Source: Mytilus trossulus
Taxonomy: Eukaryota; Mollusca; Bivalvia; Mytilida; Mytilidae
DNA length: 64,000 nt
Direction: 5' to 3'
Assembly: GCF_036588685.1 (NCBI RefSeq)
Contig: NC_086381.1
Location: 49,599,431 to 49,663,430 of the forward strand
The position numbers were made by a program, and so were the translations under genes. The notes beneath the pieces were generated by a model. The model ran no database searches, had not been told where the DNA came from, and worked only from the letters and a program-made list of their open reading frames with translations. Positions within the stretch are counted from its first letter, which is position 1, and each line of letters begins with the position of its first letter. Positions 12,915-24,936 of the stretch are shown here, in pieces.

Positions 12915-14050
12915 GTTTATATGTTGACAATCAATCCACTATGAGATTTCGCAAACAGCCACACTTCTTCGTGTGTGGAAAATCAAAATGTGAATATTTT
13001 CCGTGTCAGGACAATGAAATAGCTGTCATGTAAACAACTAATAATAGCTCAAGTCACATGAATAGAACTCAATAATAAAACCAAAAATCAGTTAAGCATG
13101 AAAAACATTTAAAATCGTATCAGCCTTCTGCTGTAATATTGTAAAAATCAATGAAAACATCAGGTAAATTTGATACTATGCTTTGTGTGAGTGCTAGATC
13201 GTATATTACGCACGTATAAGAAGTTGAATATATTTTACAATTTATTTCATATACAGTACGCGTAGTTGGAGAAAGAAGAAATATTTTAAAAAAAAAATGC
13301 ATTCGATTCACCCGTATTAAACCACAAATATATTGATGGGGTGGTGGTGCGGGGCTAGGATAAAATTTAAAAAAGGAAAAGGGAAGGAGTGTTGAGTAAA
13401 AATAACAATAGATATAGGAAGATGCGGTGTGAGTGCCAAGGCAGGATTACACACTTTGCGAAAAAAAGGCAGGATTAACAAATAATGCAGGACGAAAAAG
13501 AGTGAAAATAAAAAGGCTAGACAGAGATTACAGCTAAAAACAATGCTTTAATCATACCCCGTAGAATTCAGTGTATATTGATACAGACGGCTGAAAAATG
13601 TATAAAATCAGCGAAAATCGAGTGCACACAAATTGTATTTGAATCTCCTATTTTGAATGAACAGTGCTTTCTGTTTCTATATTGCACACACAAAATAGTA
13701 AATCAATAAAAAAACAAATGGATTTTGATAAATAAATGCATTGTAGGGACAGAAGAATTTAATCTACACGTGAATCAACTCTAATCGTTTCTTCTTGTTA
13801 ACATATAAAAAAAAGGAAAAGGAGCACGTGTTAGTCCTATAACATACAAATGTATGACTTCGAATTATTATTAAAATTTTTAACGTTTTTTTTACTGATA
13901 TTTTCATATTTTTTTATCAAATGCGATACAAAGAAAAGAAGAATGAAAAATACCAAAAAGTAAAGAGAAAATATCAGAAAAAATAGTATTAGAAATAATG
14001 TTCACGAGATAATATGTTCTGCTATATGGAGTAAATGCCAGTTTAGTAAA
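12915..14050. other. 5' flank of fucosidase, no other gene seen
   Basis: The fucosidase promoter should lie just to the right of 12914, but I see no convincing TATA box or initiator to place it. The stretch otherwise holds the decayed foldback copy at 13335-13556 and AT-rich sequence with poly-A runs. Confidence 0.5.
13335..13556. mobile_element. Foldback element copy 3, degenerate
   Basis: Begins GGTGCGGGGCTAGGATAAAA and continues with A-runs and GGCAGGAT motifs, then AGACAGAGATTACAGCTAAA, as in the copies at 10408 and 11625. The terminal GGAGCTACC repeats are lost, so this is the most decayed copy. Confidence 0.65.
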
Positions 14051-14051
14051 T

Positions 14052-14174
14052 AAGTTACAGAATACAGCGGCCAGGCTCGTTACACGTACCAGAAAACGTG
14101 ATCATATAACATCAGTTATTGTGTCTCTTCATTGGATTCCGGTGCAGTACCGAATACAATATAAACTTCTTTAG
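14052..14174 (+). pseudogene. Non-LTR retrotransposon RT C-terminal remnant
   Basis: One frame reads LQNTAARLVTRTRKRDHI then SLHWIPVQYRIQYKLL and stops. This is the conserved region after the reverse transcriptase palm in CR1/L2-like elements. It aligns with the better preserved fragment at 38694-39364 (LQKVQNTAARLITRTRKHEH ... LHWFPVQYR). Only about 40 codons survive. Confidence 0.8.
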
Positions 14175-14496
14175 TATATTTTCAAAATCCTGAAGGACCA
14201 CACTAGAACTAGTGAAGCGATTCAATTAGATCTTCAAGCTTATAGAAATTATTCGATTGAAAAAAAAAGCTGATAACCATTATATTCACTTTTCGCCTAA
14301 GAACTAGCTAGAAATTATTCAAAAGTAAATAGTCACTCTAATAATTTATTTATTACATTCTTATAAGAAAAGCGATAAGTGTAAGAACTACAAACGTCAA
14401 ATAGAACTAGAACGATTTGACATAAATATTTTGGTGAATCTAAACTGGCAAAAAATTATTTAGATTCAAGCTTATGTAAAATAACTATAATCCGTA

Positions 14497-15660
14497 AACA
14501 TTTCCATACGGAAAAGTCCCGGATGGGGTAGGGTGACCCTACCATCCCCCTTCTTTCCTTCATGAAATTTTCCCTACGGCAAAACTTATTTGCTCACAAG
14601 TTACAAATGATAGGCCCTTGTCCAAGGTTGCCTGGGGCCCCAAAAACTCAACTGGATGAAGTTACGGAACTTTTTTTCAGTTTCAAAGTTGGGGTCGGGT
14701 GACACTACCATCCCCCTTATTTAATTCATAGCAAAGTCCCTACGGCAAAGCTTTTGTCAACACTAGGTACACTCGTTAGGCAATGCCTAAGCTTGGCTGG
14801 ACCCAAAGATCCAGGTGGGTAAAGATACGGAACTTTTATTTAGGTCCAAAGTTGGGGTCAGGTGACACTACCATCCCATTGATTTAATTCATAGCAAATT
14901 TCCTAAGGCAAAGGTTTTGTCCACACTAGGTACACTCGATAGGCAATTGCCTAAGCTTGCCTGGACCCAAAGATTCAGGTGGGTAAAGTTACGGAACTTT
15001 TTTTAAGTCCAAAGTTGGGGTCAGGTGACCCTTCCATCCCCCTGATTTAATTCATAGCAAATTTCCTAAGGCAAAGCTTTTGTCAACACTAGGTACACTC
15101 GATAGGCAATTGCCTAAGCTTGCCAGCACCCAAAGACCCATGTGGGTAAAGTTACGAAACGTTTTATTTTGAGGTTCAAAGTTGGGCTTGGGTGACCCTA
15201 TCATCCCCCTTATTTAATTCATAGCAAAGTTCCTACGGCAAAGCTTTTCTCCACATTAGGTACACTAGATAGGCAATTGTCTAAGCTTGCCTGACCCCAA
15301 AGACGCAGGTTGGTAAAGTTATGGAATATTTTTTTGGGTCCAAAGTTGGGGTCGGGTGACCCTACCACCCCCTTATTTAATTTATAGCAAAGTCCCCACG
15401 GCAACGCTTTTGTCCACACTAGATGCACTCGATAGCCAATTGCCTAAGCTTGCCTAGACCCAAAGACCCAGGTGGGTAAAGATACGAAACTTTTTATTTT
15501 GAGGTTCAAAGTTGAGCTTCGGTGACCCTACCCTTATTTAATTCATAGCAAAGTCCCTACATCAAAGCTTTTGTCCATACTTGTCTAGGTACACTATATA
15601 GGCAATTGCCTGAACGCAGGTTGGAAGAGTTACGGAACTTTTTTTAGGTCTTTTTTAGGT
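14497..15660 (+). repeat. Tandem repeat, unit about 164 bp, direct arm
   Basis: About seven direct copies. Each unit carries a TTACGGAACTTTTT block, CAAAGTTGGGGTCGGGTGAC, CCATCCCCCTTATTTAATTC, CTACGGCAAAGCTTTTGTCC and GATAGGCAATTGCCTAAGCT. Successive copies of the GGGGTCGGGTGAC motif lie at about 14691, 14854, 15017, 15184, 15348 and 15513. The array then reverses at about 15660. Confidence 0.9.
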
Positions 15661-16166
15661 TTTTAGGCAAGTGTCTATCATTTGTCAGCTTTGCCGTAGG
15701 GAGAATTTTATGAACGAAAGAAGGGGGATGGTAGGATCACCCTACCCCAACTTTGGACCTAAAAAAAAAGTTCCGTAACTTTACCCACCTGGGTATTTGG
15801 GCCCAGGCAACCTTAGGCAAGTGCCTATAATTTGTATCTAGTGGGCAAAAAAGCTTTGCCGTAGGGAAAATTTTATGAACGAAAAAAGGGGGATGGTAGG
15901 GTCACCCTACCCCAACTTTGGACCTCAAAAAAAAAGTTCCGTAACTTTACTCACCTGAGTATTTGGCCCCAGACAACCTTAGGCAAGTACCTATCATTTG
16001 TATCTAGTGGGCAAAAAAGCTTTGCCGTAGGGAAAATTTTATAAACGAAAGAAGGGGGATGGTAGGGTCACCCTACCCTAGCTTTGGACCTAAAAAAAAG
16101 TTCCGTAACTTTACCCGCATGGGTATTTGGACCCAGGCAACCTTAGGCAAGTGCCTATCATTTGTA
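15661..16166 (-). repeat. Same 164-bp repeat, inverted arm
   Basis: Three copies of the 164-bp unit in reverse orientation: CCCCAACTTTGG motifs at about 15745, 15910 and 16076, with complementary CTTTGCCGTAGGG blocks. Together with the direct arm this makes a 1.7-kb foldback. It ends exactly where the 1.7-kb monomer array begins. Confidence 0.9.
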
Positions 16167-18005
16167 TCTTAAGTTTTCAATGATGTGCCATGTGTACTAT
16201 TGTTTGCTCGTTTGTTCTTGTTTATTTTTAGGCATGTCTTTGTCCGTTTATTTTCGATGTATGAGTTTAACCTTCCCTCTGGTATCGTTCGTCCCTCTTT
16301 TAAGGTGAAGGTTTCTCAAACATTTGCTTGAGATCCACAGCTTGTCTCAAATGCATTTGAATGAATAAGGGCACAGCTTTGCTTGTCAGAATATGGTTCT
16401 ATTTTTATCTACTGTATTGAGTAATTGTACAGCTTCTTATTCATCTGAACAAGGTCTAAATATAGTGTGATTATGTTGTATTTAGTGGTACCTAAAAAGA
16501 ATGAACTTAATCTTATGTTAATTTAATGTACCTAGTGTAATGTTTTTAAGTGAGAACTTAGTGCTATGCTATAATAATGTACGTTTCATTGAGTAACTGT
16601 ACAGGTTTTTTTATTCATCTGTAAGAGTACTAAAACTAAAAAAGTCAGAATGTGTCTTATGCTATGTTATAAATATGAACTTAGCGCTATGCTATAAGAT
16701 ATATCTTGCGAAATCTTTAACGAAATAAGTAAGAATACACCTTCTCAGACATAAGATTGAGAAAGGATACAACATATGTGTCTGTATGGCTTAGGGTGCA
16801 GCTTTCTCAAACATCTGCCAGAGATCCCAAGCTTGTCTCAAATGCATCTGAATGAGTAAGGGCACAGCTTTGCAAACATATCAGAATATGGTTCCAGTCT
16901 AATCTACAGTTTATTGAGTAATTGTACAGCTTCTCATTCGTCCGATTAAGGTTAAAATGCTATGTTATCATATGATTTCTAGTGGTACCTAACAAGATTG
17001 TACTTACTCTTTGAATATAATAATCTACATTGTATTATGTTTTCAGTAAGAACTTAGTGCTATGCTATAAGAACGTACGTTTGGATGAGTACATGTACAG
17101 TTTTTCATTCATCTGATTGAGTACTTAAGATAAAAAGTTCAAAATGTGTATTGTCCTGTGTTATGTTATAATAATGTACTTAGTGCTACGCTATACGAAT
17201 GCATCTTGCAAAATCTTTAACGCAAAAAGTAAGAACACACCTTCTAAAACATAAAATTGAGAAAGGATACACCAATTGTGCCTGTTTGACCAATTCTGAG
17301 TAGCAACATTGCACCAGCACGTGCACACGGTGTGTATATCTCCTAAATGATACGATATTCCCGTGCTTGCATTTCCTATCATGATTTTCTTGATAGAGGG
17401 TTATTATTCACAATGAAGCTATTAAATCAAGAGTTCGAAATGGTGAAGTTAAAATCATCTCGTAGTAAATTTTACGAACGCCATCACGAGTTGGTTAACC
17501 GTTATGGAATAACCGTTTGACAAATGATATCGGATATGTTCCTTACGTCGTAAATACAATCCCCTTCCCTTTCATAAATGTGACCTACCGAATTATACTA
17601 TTTACCCGATTTGTTATATCATAAGCAACACGACGAGTGCCACATGTGGAGCAGGATCTGGTTACCCTTGTGGAGCACCTGAGATCATCCTTAGTTTCTG
17701 GTGGGGTTCGTGTTGTTTATCTTTAGTTTTCAATGATGTGCCATGTGTACTATTGTTTGTTCGTTTGTCCTTTTTATTTTTAGGCATGTCTTTGTCCGTT
17801 TATTTTCGATGTATGAGTTTAACTTTCCCTCTGGTATCGTTCGTCCCTCTTTTAAGGTGAAGGTTTCTCAAACATCTGATTAAGATCCACAGTTTTTCTC
17901 AAATGCATTTGAATAAGTAAGGGCACAGCTTTGCAAGTTAGAATATAGTTCCAGTCTTTATCTACGGTATTGAGTAATTGTACAGCTTCTTATTCATCTG
18001 AACAA

Positions 18006-18147
18006 TATAAAAAAGAAGAGGTGGTATGCTTGCCAATGAGACAACTATCCACAAAAGACCAAAATGATACAAACATTAACAATTATAGGTCACCGTACGG
18101 CCTTCAACAATGAGCAAAGCCCATACCGCATTTAGTCAGCTATAAAA
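18006..18147 (-). mobile_element. Family B insertion in monomer 1
   Basis: 142-bp segment from TATAAAAAAGAAGAGGTGG to TTTAGTCAGCTATAAAA, including CAATGAGACAACTATCCACA and GGTCACCGTACGGCCTTC. The empty site is visible in the first monomer (CATCTGAACAAGGTCTAAAT at about 16442) and the last (about 26482), so it is a true insertion into the array unit. Confidence 0.85.
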
Positions 18148-19704
18148 GGTCTAAATATAATGTGATTATGTTGTATTTAGTGGTACCTAATTACAGGAAT
18201 GTACGTAATCTTATGTTAATATAATGTACCTAGTGTTATGTTTTAAGTGAGAACTTAGTGCTATGCTATAATAATGTACGTTTCATTGAGTAACTGTACA
18301 GGGTTTTTTTATCATCTGTCTGAGTACTTAAACTAAAAAGGTCAGAATGTGTCTTATGTTATGTTATAAATATGAACTTAGTGCTATGCTATAAGAATGT
18401 ATCTTGCGAAATCTTTAACGACATAAGTAAGAATACACCTTCTCAGACATAAGATTGAGAAAGGATACAACATATGTGTCTGTATGGCTTAGGGTGCAGC
18501 TTTCTCAAACATCTGCCAGAGATCCCAAGCTTGTCTCAAATGCATCTGAATGAGTAAGGGCACAGCTTTGCAAACATATCAGAATATGGTTCCAGTCTAA
18601 TCTACCGTTTATTGAGTAATTGTACAGCTTCTCATTCGTCCGATTAAGGTTAAAATGCTATGTTATCATATGATTTCTAGTGGTACCTAACAAGATTGTA
18701 CTTAATCTTTGAATATAATAACGTACATTGTATTATGTTTTCAGTAAGAACTTAGTGCTATGCTATAAGAACGTACGTTTGAATGAGTACGTGTACAGTT
18801 TTTCATTCATCTGATTGAGTACTTAAGATAAAAAGTTCAAAATGTGTATTGTCCAGTGTTATGTTATAAGAATGTACTTAGTGCTATGCTATACGAATGT
18901 ATCTTGCAAAATCTTTAACGCAAAAAGTAAGAACACACCTTCTGAAACCTAAGATTGAGAAAGGATACACCAAATGTGCCTGTTTGACCAATTCTGAGTA
19001 GCAACATTGCACCAGCACGTGAACACGGTGTGTATATCTCCTAAATGATACGATATTCCCGTGCTTGCATTTCCTATCATGATTTTCTTGATAGAGGGTT
19101 GTTATTCACAATGAAGCTATTAAATCAAGAGTTCGAAATGGTGAAGTTAAAATCATCTCTAAGTAAATTTTACGAACGCCATCACGAGTTGGTTAACCGT
19201 TATGGAATAACCGTTTGACAAATGATATCGGATATGTTCCTTACGTCGTAAATACAATCCCCTTCCCTTTCATAAATGTGACCTACCGAATTATACTATT
19301 TACCCGATTTGTTATATCATAAGCAACACGACGAGTGCCACATGTGGGGCAGGATCTGCTTACCCTTGTGGAGCACCTGAGATCATCCTTAGTTTCTGGT
19401 GGGGTTCGTTTTGTTTATTCTTTAGTTTTCAATGATGTGCCATGTGTACTATTGTTTGTTCGTTTGTCCTTTTTATTTTTAGGCATGTCTTTGTCCGTTT
19501 ATTTTCGAAGTATGAGTTTAACTTTCCCTCTGGTATCGTTCGTCCCTCTTTTAAGGTGAAGGTTTCTCAAACATCTGATTGAGATCCACAGTTTTTCTCA
19601 AATGCATTTGAATAAGTAAGGGCACAGCTTTGCAAGTTAGAATATAGTTCCAGTCTTTATCTACGGTATTGAGTAATTGTACAGCTTCTTATTCATCTGA
19701 ACAA

Positions 19705-19845
19705 TATAAAAAAGAAGAGGTGGTATGCTTGCCAATGAGACAACTATCCACAAAGACCAAAATGATACAAACATTAACAATTATAGGTCACCGTACGGCC
19801 TTCAACAATGATCAAAGCCCATACCGCATTTAGTCAGCTATAAAA
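19705..19845 (-). mobile_element. Family B insertion in monomer 2
   Basis: Same 141-bp insert at the same position within the monomer as at 18006, so it was copied with the unit rather than inserted independently. Confidence 0.85.
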
Positions 19846-21400
19846 GGTCTAAATATAATGTGATTATGTTGTATTTAGTGGTACCTAATTACAGGAATGT
19901 ACGTAATCTTATGTTAATATAATGTACCTAGTGTTATGTTTTAAGTGAGAACTTAGTGCTATGCTATAATAATGTACGTTTCATTGAGTAACTGTACAGG
20001 TTTTTTTTATTCATCTGTCTGAGTACTTAAACTAAAAAGGTCAGAATGTGTCTTATGTTATGTTATAAATATGAACGTAGTGCTATGCTATAAGAATGTA
20101 TCTTGCGAAATCTTTAACGAAATAAGTAAGAATACACCTTCTCAGACATAAGATTGAGAAAGGATACAACATATGTGTCTGTATGGCTTAGGGTGCAGCT
20201 TTCTCAAACATCTGCCAGAGATCCCAAGCTTGTCTCAAATTCATCTGAATGAGTAAGGGCACAGCTTTGCAAACATATCAGAATATGGTTCCAGTCTAAT
20301 CTACCGTTTATTGAGTAATTGTACAGCTTCTCATTCGTCCGATTAAGGTTAAAATGCTATGTTATCATATGATTTCTAGTGGTACCTAACAAGATTGTAC
20401 TTACTCTTTGAATATAATAACGTACATTGTATTATTTTTTTAGTAAGAACTTAGTGCTATGCTATAAGAACGTACGTTTGAATGAGTACGTGTACAGTTT
20501 TTCATTCATCTGATTGAGTACTTAAGATAAAAAGTTCAAAATGTGTATTGTCCTGTGTTATGTTATAAGAATGTACTTAGTGCTATGCAATACGAATGTA
20601 TCTTGCAAAATCTTTAACGCAAAAAGTAAGAACACACCTTCTTAAACATAAGATTGAGAAAGGATACACCAAATGGGCCTGTTTGACCAATTCTGAGTAG
20701 CAACATTGCACCAGCACGTGCACACGGTGTGTATATCTCCTAAATGATACGATATTCCCGTGCTTGCATTTCCTATCATGATTTTCTTGATAGAGGGTTG
20801 TTATTCACAATGAAGCTATTAAATCAAGAGTTCTAAATGGTGAAGTTAAAATCATCTCTTAGCAATTTTTACGAACGCCATCACGAGTTGGTTAACCGTT
20901 ATGGAATAACCGTTTGACAAAAGATATCGGATATGTTCCTTACGTCATAAATACAATCCCCTTCCCTTTCATAAATGTGACCTACCGAATTATACTATTT
21001 ACCCGATTTGTTATATCATAAGCAACACGACGAGTGCCACATGTGGAACAGGATCTGCTTACCCTTGTGGAGCACCTGAGATCATCCTTAGTTTCTGGTG
21101 GGGTTCGTGTTGTTTATTCTTTAGTTTTCAATGATGTACCATGTGTACTATTGTTTGTTCGTTTGTCCTTTTTTTCAGGCTTGTCTTTGTCCGTTTATTT
21201 TCGATGTATGAGTTTAACTTTCCCTCTGGTATCGTTCGTCCCTCTTTTAATGTGAAGGTTTCTCAAACATCTGATTGAGATCCACAGTTTTTCTCAAATG
21301 CATTTGAATAAGTAAGGGCACAGCTTTGCAAGTTAGAATATAGTTCCAGTCTTTATCTACGGTATTGAGTAATTGTACAGCTTCTTATTCATCTGAACAA

Positions 21401-21541
21401 TATAAAAAAGAAGAGGTGGTATGCTTGCCAATGAGACAACTATCCACAAAGACCAAAATGATACAAACATTAACAATTATAGGTCACCGTACGGCCTTCA
21501 ACAATGATCAAAGCCCATACCGCATTTAGTCAGCTATAAAA
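21401..21541 (-). mobile_element. Family B insertion in monomer 3
   Basis: Same insert and junctions as at 19705, carried in the third full monomer. Confidence 0.85.
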
Positions 21542-23099
21542 GGTCTAAATATAATGTGATTATGTTGTATTTAGTGGTACCTAATTACAGGAATGTACGT
21601 AATCTTTTGTTAATATCATGTACCTAGTGTTATGTTTCAAGTGAGAACTTAGTGCTATGCTATAATAATGTACGTTTCATTGAGTAACTGTACAGGGTTT
21701 TTTTATTCATCTGTCTGAGTACTAAAACTAAAAAGGTCAGAATGTGTCTTATGTTATGTTATAAATATGAACGTAGTGCTATGCTATAAGAATGTATCTT
21801 GCGAAATCTTTAACGAAATAAGTAAGAATACACCTTCTCAGACATAAGATTGAGAAAGGATACAACATATGTGTCTGTATGGCTTAGGGTGCAGCTTTCT
21901 CAAACATCTGCCAGAGATCCCAAGCTTGTCTCAAATGCATCTGAATGAGTAAGGGCACAGCTTTGCAAACATATCAGAATATGGTTCCAGTCTAATCTAC
22001 CGTTTATTGAGTAATTGTACAGCTTCTCATTCGTCCGATTAAGGTTAAAATGCTATGTTATCATATGATTTCTAGTGGTACCTAACAAGATTGTACTTAA
22101 TCTTTGAATATAATAACGTACATTGTATTATGTTTTCAGTAAGAACTTAGTGCTATGCTATAAGAACGTACGTTTGAATGAGTACGTGTACAGTTTTTCA
22201 TTCATCTGATTGAGTACTTAAGATAAAAAGTTCAAAATGTGTATTGTCCAGTGTTATGTTATAAGAATGTACTTAGTGCTATGCTATACGAATGTATCTT
22301 GCAAAATCTTTAACGCAAAAAGTAAGAACACACCTTCTGAAACATAAGATTGAGAAAGGATACACCAAATGTGCCTGTTTGACCAATTCTGAGTAGCAAC
22401 ATTGCACCAGCACGTGAACACGGTGTGTATATCTCCTAAATGATACGATATTCCCGTGCTTGCATTTCCTATCATGATTTTCTTGATAGAGGGTTGTTAT
22501 TCACAATGAAGCTATTAAATCAAGAGTTCGAAATGGTGAAGTTAAAATCATCTCTAAGTAAATTTTACGAACGCCATCACGAGTTGGTTAACCGTTATGG
22601 AATAACCGTTTGACAAATGATATCGGATATGTTCCTTACGTCGTAAATACAATCCCCTTCCCTTTCATAAATGTGACCTACCGAATTATACTATTTACCC
22701 GATTTGTTATATCATAAGCAACACGACGAGTGCCACATGTGGGGCAGGATCTGCTTACCCTTGTGGAGCACCTGAGATCATCCTTAGTTTCTGGTGGGGT
22801 TCGTTTTGTTTTTTCTTTAGTTTTCAATGATGTGCCATGTGTACTATTGTTTGTTCGTTTGTCCTTTTTATTTTTAGGCATGTCTTTGTCCGTTTATTTT
22901 CGAAGTATGAGTTTAACTTTCCCTCTGGTATCGTTCGTCCCTCTTTTAAGGTGAAGGTTTCTCAAACATCTGATTGAGATCCACAGTTTTTCTCAAATGC
23001 ATTTGAATAAGTAAGGGCACAGCTTTGCAAGTTAGAATATAGTTCCAGTCTTTATCTACGGTATTGAGTAATTGTACAGCTTCTTATTCATCTGAACAA

Positions 23100-23240
23100 T
23101 ATAAAAAAGAAGAGGTGGTATGCTTGCCAATGAGACAACTATCCACAAAGACCAAAATGATACAAACATTAACAATTATAGGTCACCGTACGGCCTTCAA
23201 CAATGATCAAAGCCCATACCGCATTTAGTCAGCTATAAAA
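23100..23240 (-). mobile_element. Family B insertion in monomer 4
   Basis: Same insert and junctions as at 19705, in the monomer that is the higher-order partner of monomer 2. Confidence 0.85.
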
Positions 23241-24795
23241 GGTCTAAATATAATGTGATTATGTTGTATTTAGTGGTACCTAATTACAGGAATGTACGTA
23301 ATCTTTTGTTAATATCATGTACCTAGTGTTATGTTTCAAGTGAGAACTTAGTGCTATGCTATAATAATGTACGTTTCATTGAGTAACTGTACAGGGTTTT
23401 TTTATTCATCTGTCTGAGTACTAAAACTAAAAAGGTCAGAATGTGTCTTATGTTATGTTATAAATATGAACGTAGTGCTATGCTATAAGAATGTATCTTG
23501 CGAAATCTTTAACGAAATAAGTAAGAATACACCTTCTCAGACATAAGATTGAGAAAGGATACAACATATGTGTCTGTATGGCTTAGGGTGCAGCTTTCTC
23601 AAACATCTGCCAGAGATCCCAAGCTTGTCTCAAATGCATCTGAATGAGTAAGGGCACAGCTTTGCAAACATATCAGAATATGGTTCCAGTCTAATCTACC
23701 GTTTATTGAGTAATTGTACAGCTTCTCATTCGTCCGATTAAGGTTAAAATGCTATGTTATCATATGATTTCTAGTGGTACCTAACAAGATTGTACTTAAT
23801 CTTTGAATATAATAACGTACATTGTATTATGTTTTCAGTAAGAACTTAGTGCTATGCTATAAGAACGTACGTTTGAATGAGTACGTGTACAGTTTTTCAT
23901 TCATCTGATTGAGTACTTAAGATAAAAAGTTCAAAATGTGTATTGTCCTGTGTTATGTTATAAGAATGTACTTAGTGCTATGCAATACGAATGTATCTTG
24001 CAAAATCTTTAACGCAAAAAGTAAGAACACACCTTCTTAAACATAAGATTGAGAAAGGATACACCAAATGGGCCTGTTTGACCAATTCTGAGTAGCAACA
24101 TTGCACCAGCACGTGCACACGGTGTGTATATCTCCTAAATGATACGATATTCCCGTGCTTGCATTTCCTATCATGATTTTCTTGATAGAGGGTTGTTATT
24201 CACAATGAAGCTATTAAATCAAGAGTTCTAAATGGTGAAGTTAAAATCATCTCTTAGCAATTTTTACGAACGCCATCACGAGTTGGTTAACCGTTATGGA
24301 ATAACCGTTTGACAAAAGATATCGGATATGTTCCTTACGTCATAAATACAATCCCCTTCCCTTTCATAAATGTGACCTACCGAATTATACTATTTACCCG
24401 ATTTGTTATATCATAAGCAACACGACGAGTGCCACATGTGGAACAGGATCTGCTTACCCTTGTGGAGCACCTGAGATCATCCTTAGTTTCTGGTGGGGTT
24501 CGTGTTGTTTATTCTTTAGTTTTCAATGATGTGCCATGTGTACTATTGTTTGTTCGTTTGTCCTTTTTTTCAGGCTTGTCTTTGTCCGTTTATTTTCGAT
24601 GTATGAGTTTAACTTTCCCTCTGGTATCGTTCGTCCCTCTTTTAATGTGAAGGTTTCTCAAACATCTGATTGAGATCCACAGTTTTTCTCAAATGCATTT
24701 GAATAAGTAAGGGCACAGCTTTGCAAGTTAGAATATAGTTCCAGTCTTTATCTACGGTATTGAGTAATTGTACAGCTTCTTATTCATCTGAACAA

Positions 24796-24936
24796 TATAA
24801 AAAAGAAGAGGTGGTATGCTTGCCAATGAGACAACTATCCACAAAGACCAAAATGATACAAACATTAACAATTATAGGTCACCGTACGGCCTTCAACAAT
24901 GATCAAAGCCCATACCGCATTTAGTCAGCTATAAAA
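24796..24936 (-). mobile_element. Family B insertion in monomer 5
   Basis: Same insert and junctions, in the partner of monomer 3. The next monomer (from 26114) lacks it. Confidence 0.85.

Noticed and set aside
19335-24650. Recurrent 73-74-codon frames starting MPHV in the 1.7-kb array
   Set aside because: They recur because the monomer recurs. They have no conserved domain, and monomer differences do not avoid amino acid change. Part of the sequence is itself a dispersed repeat.
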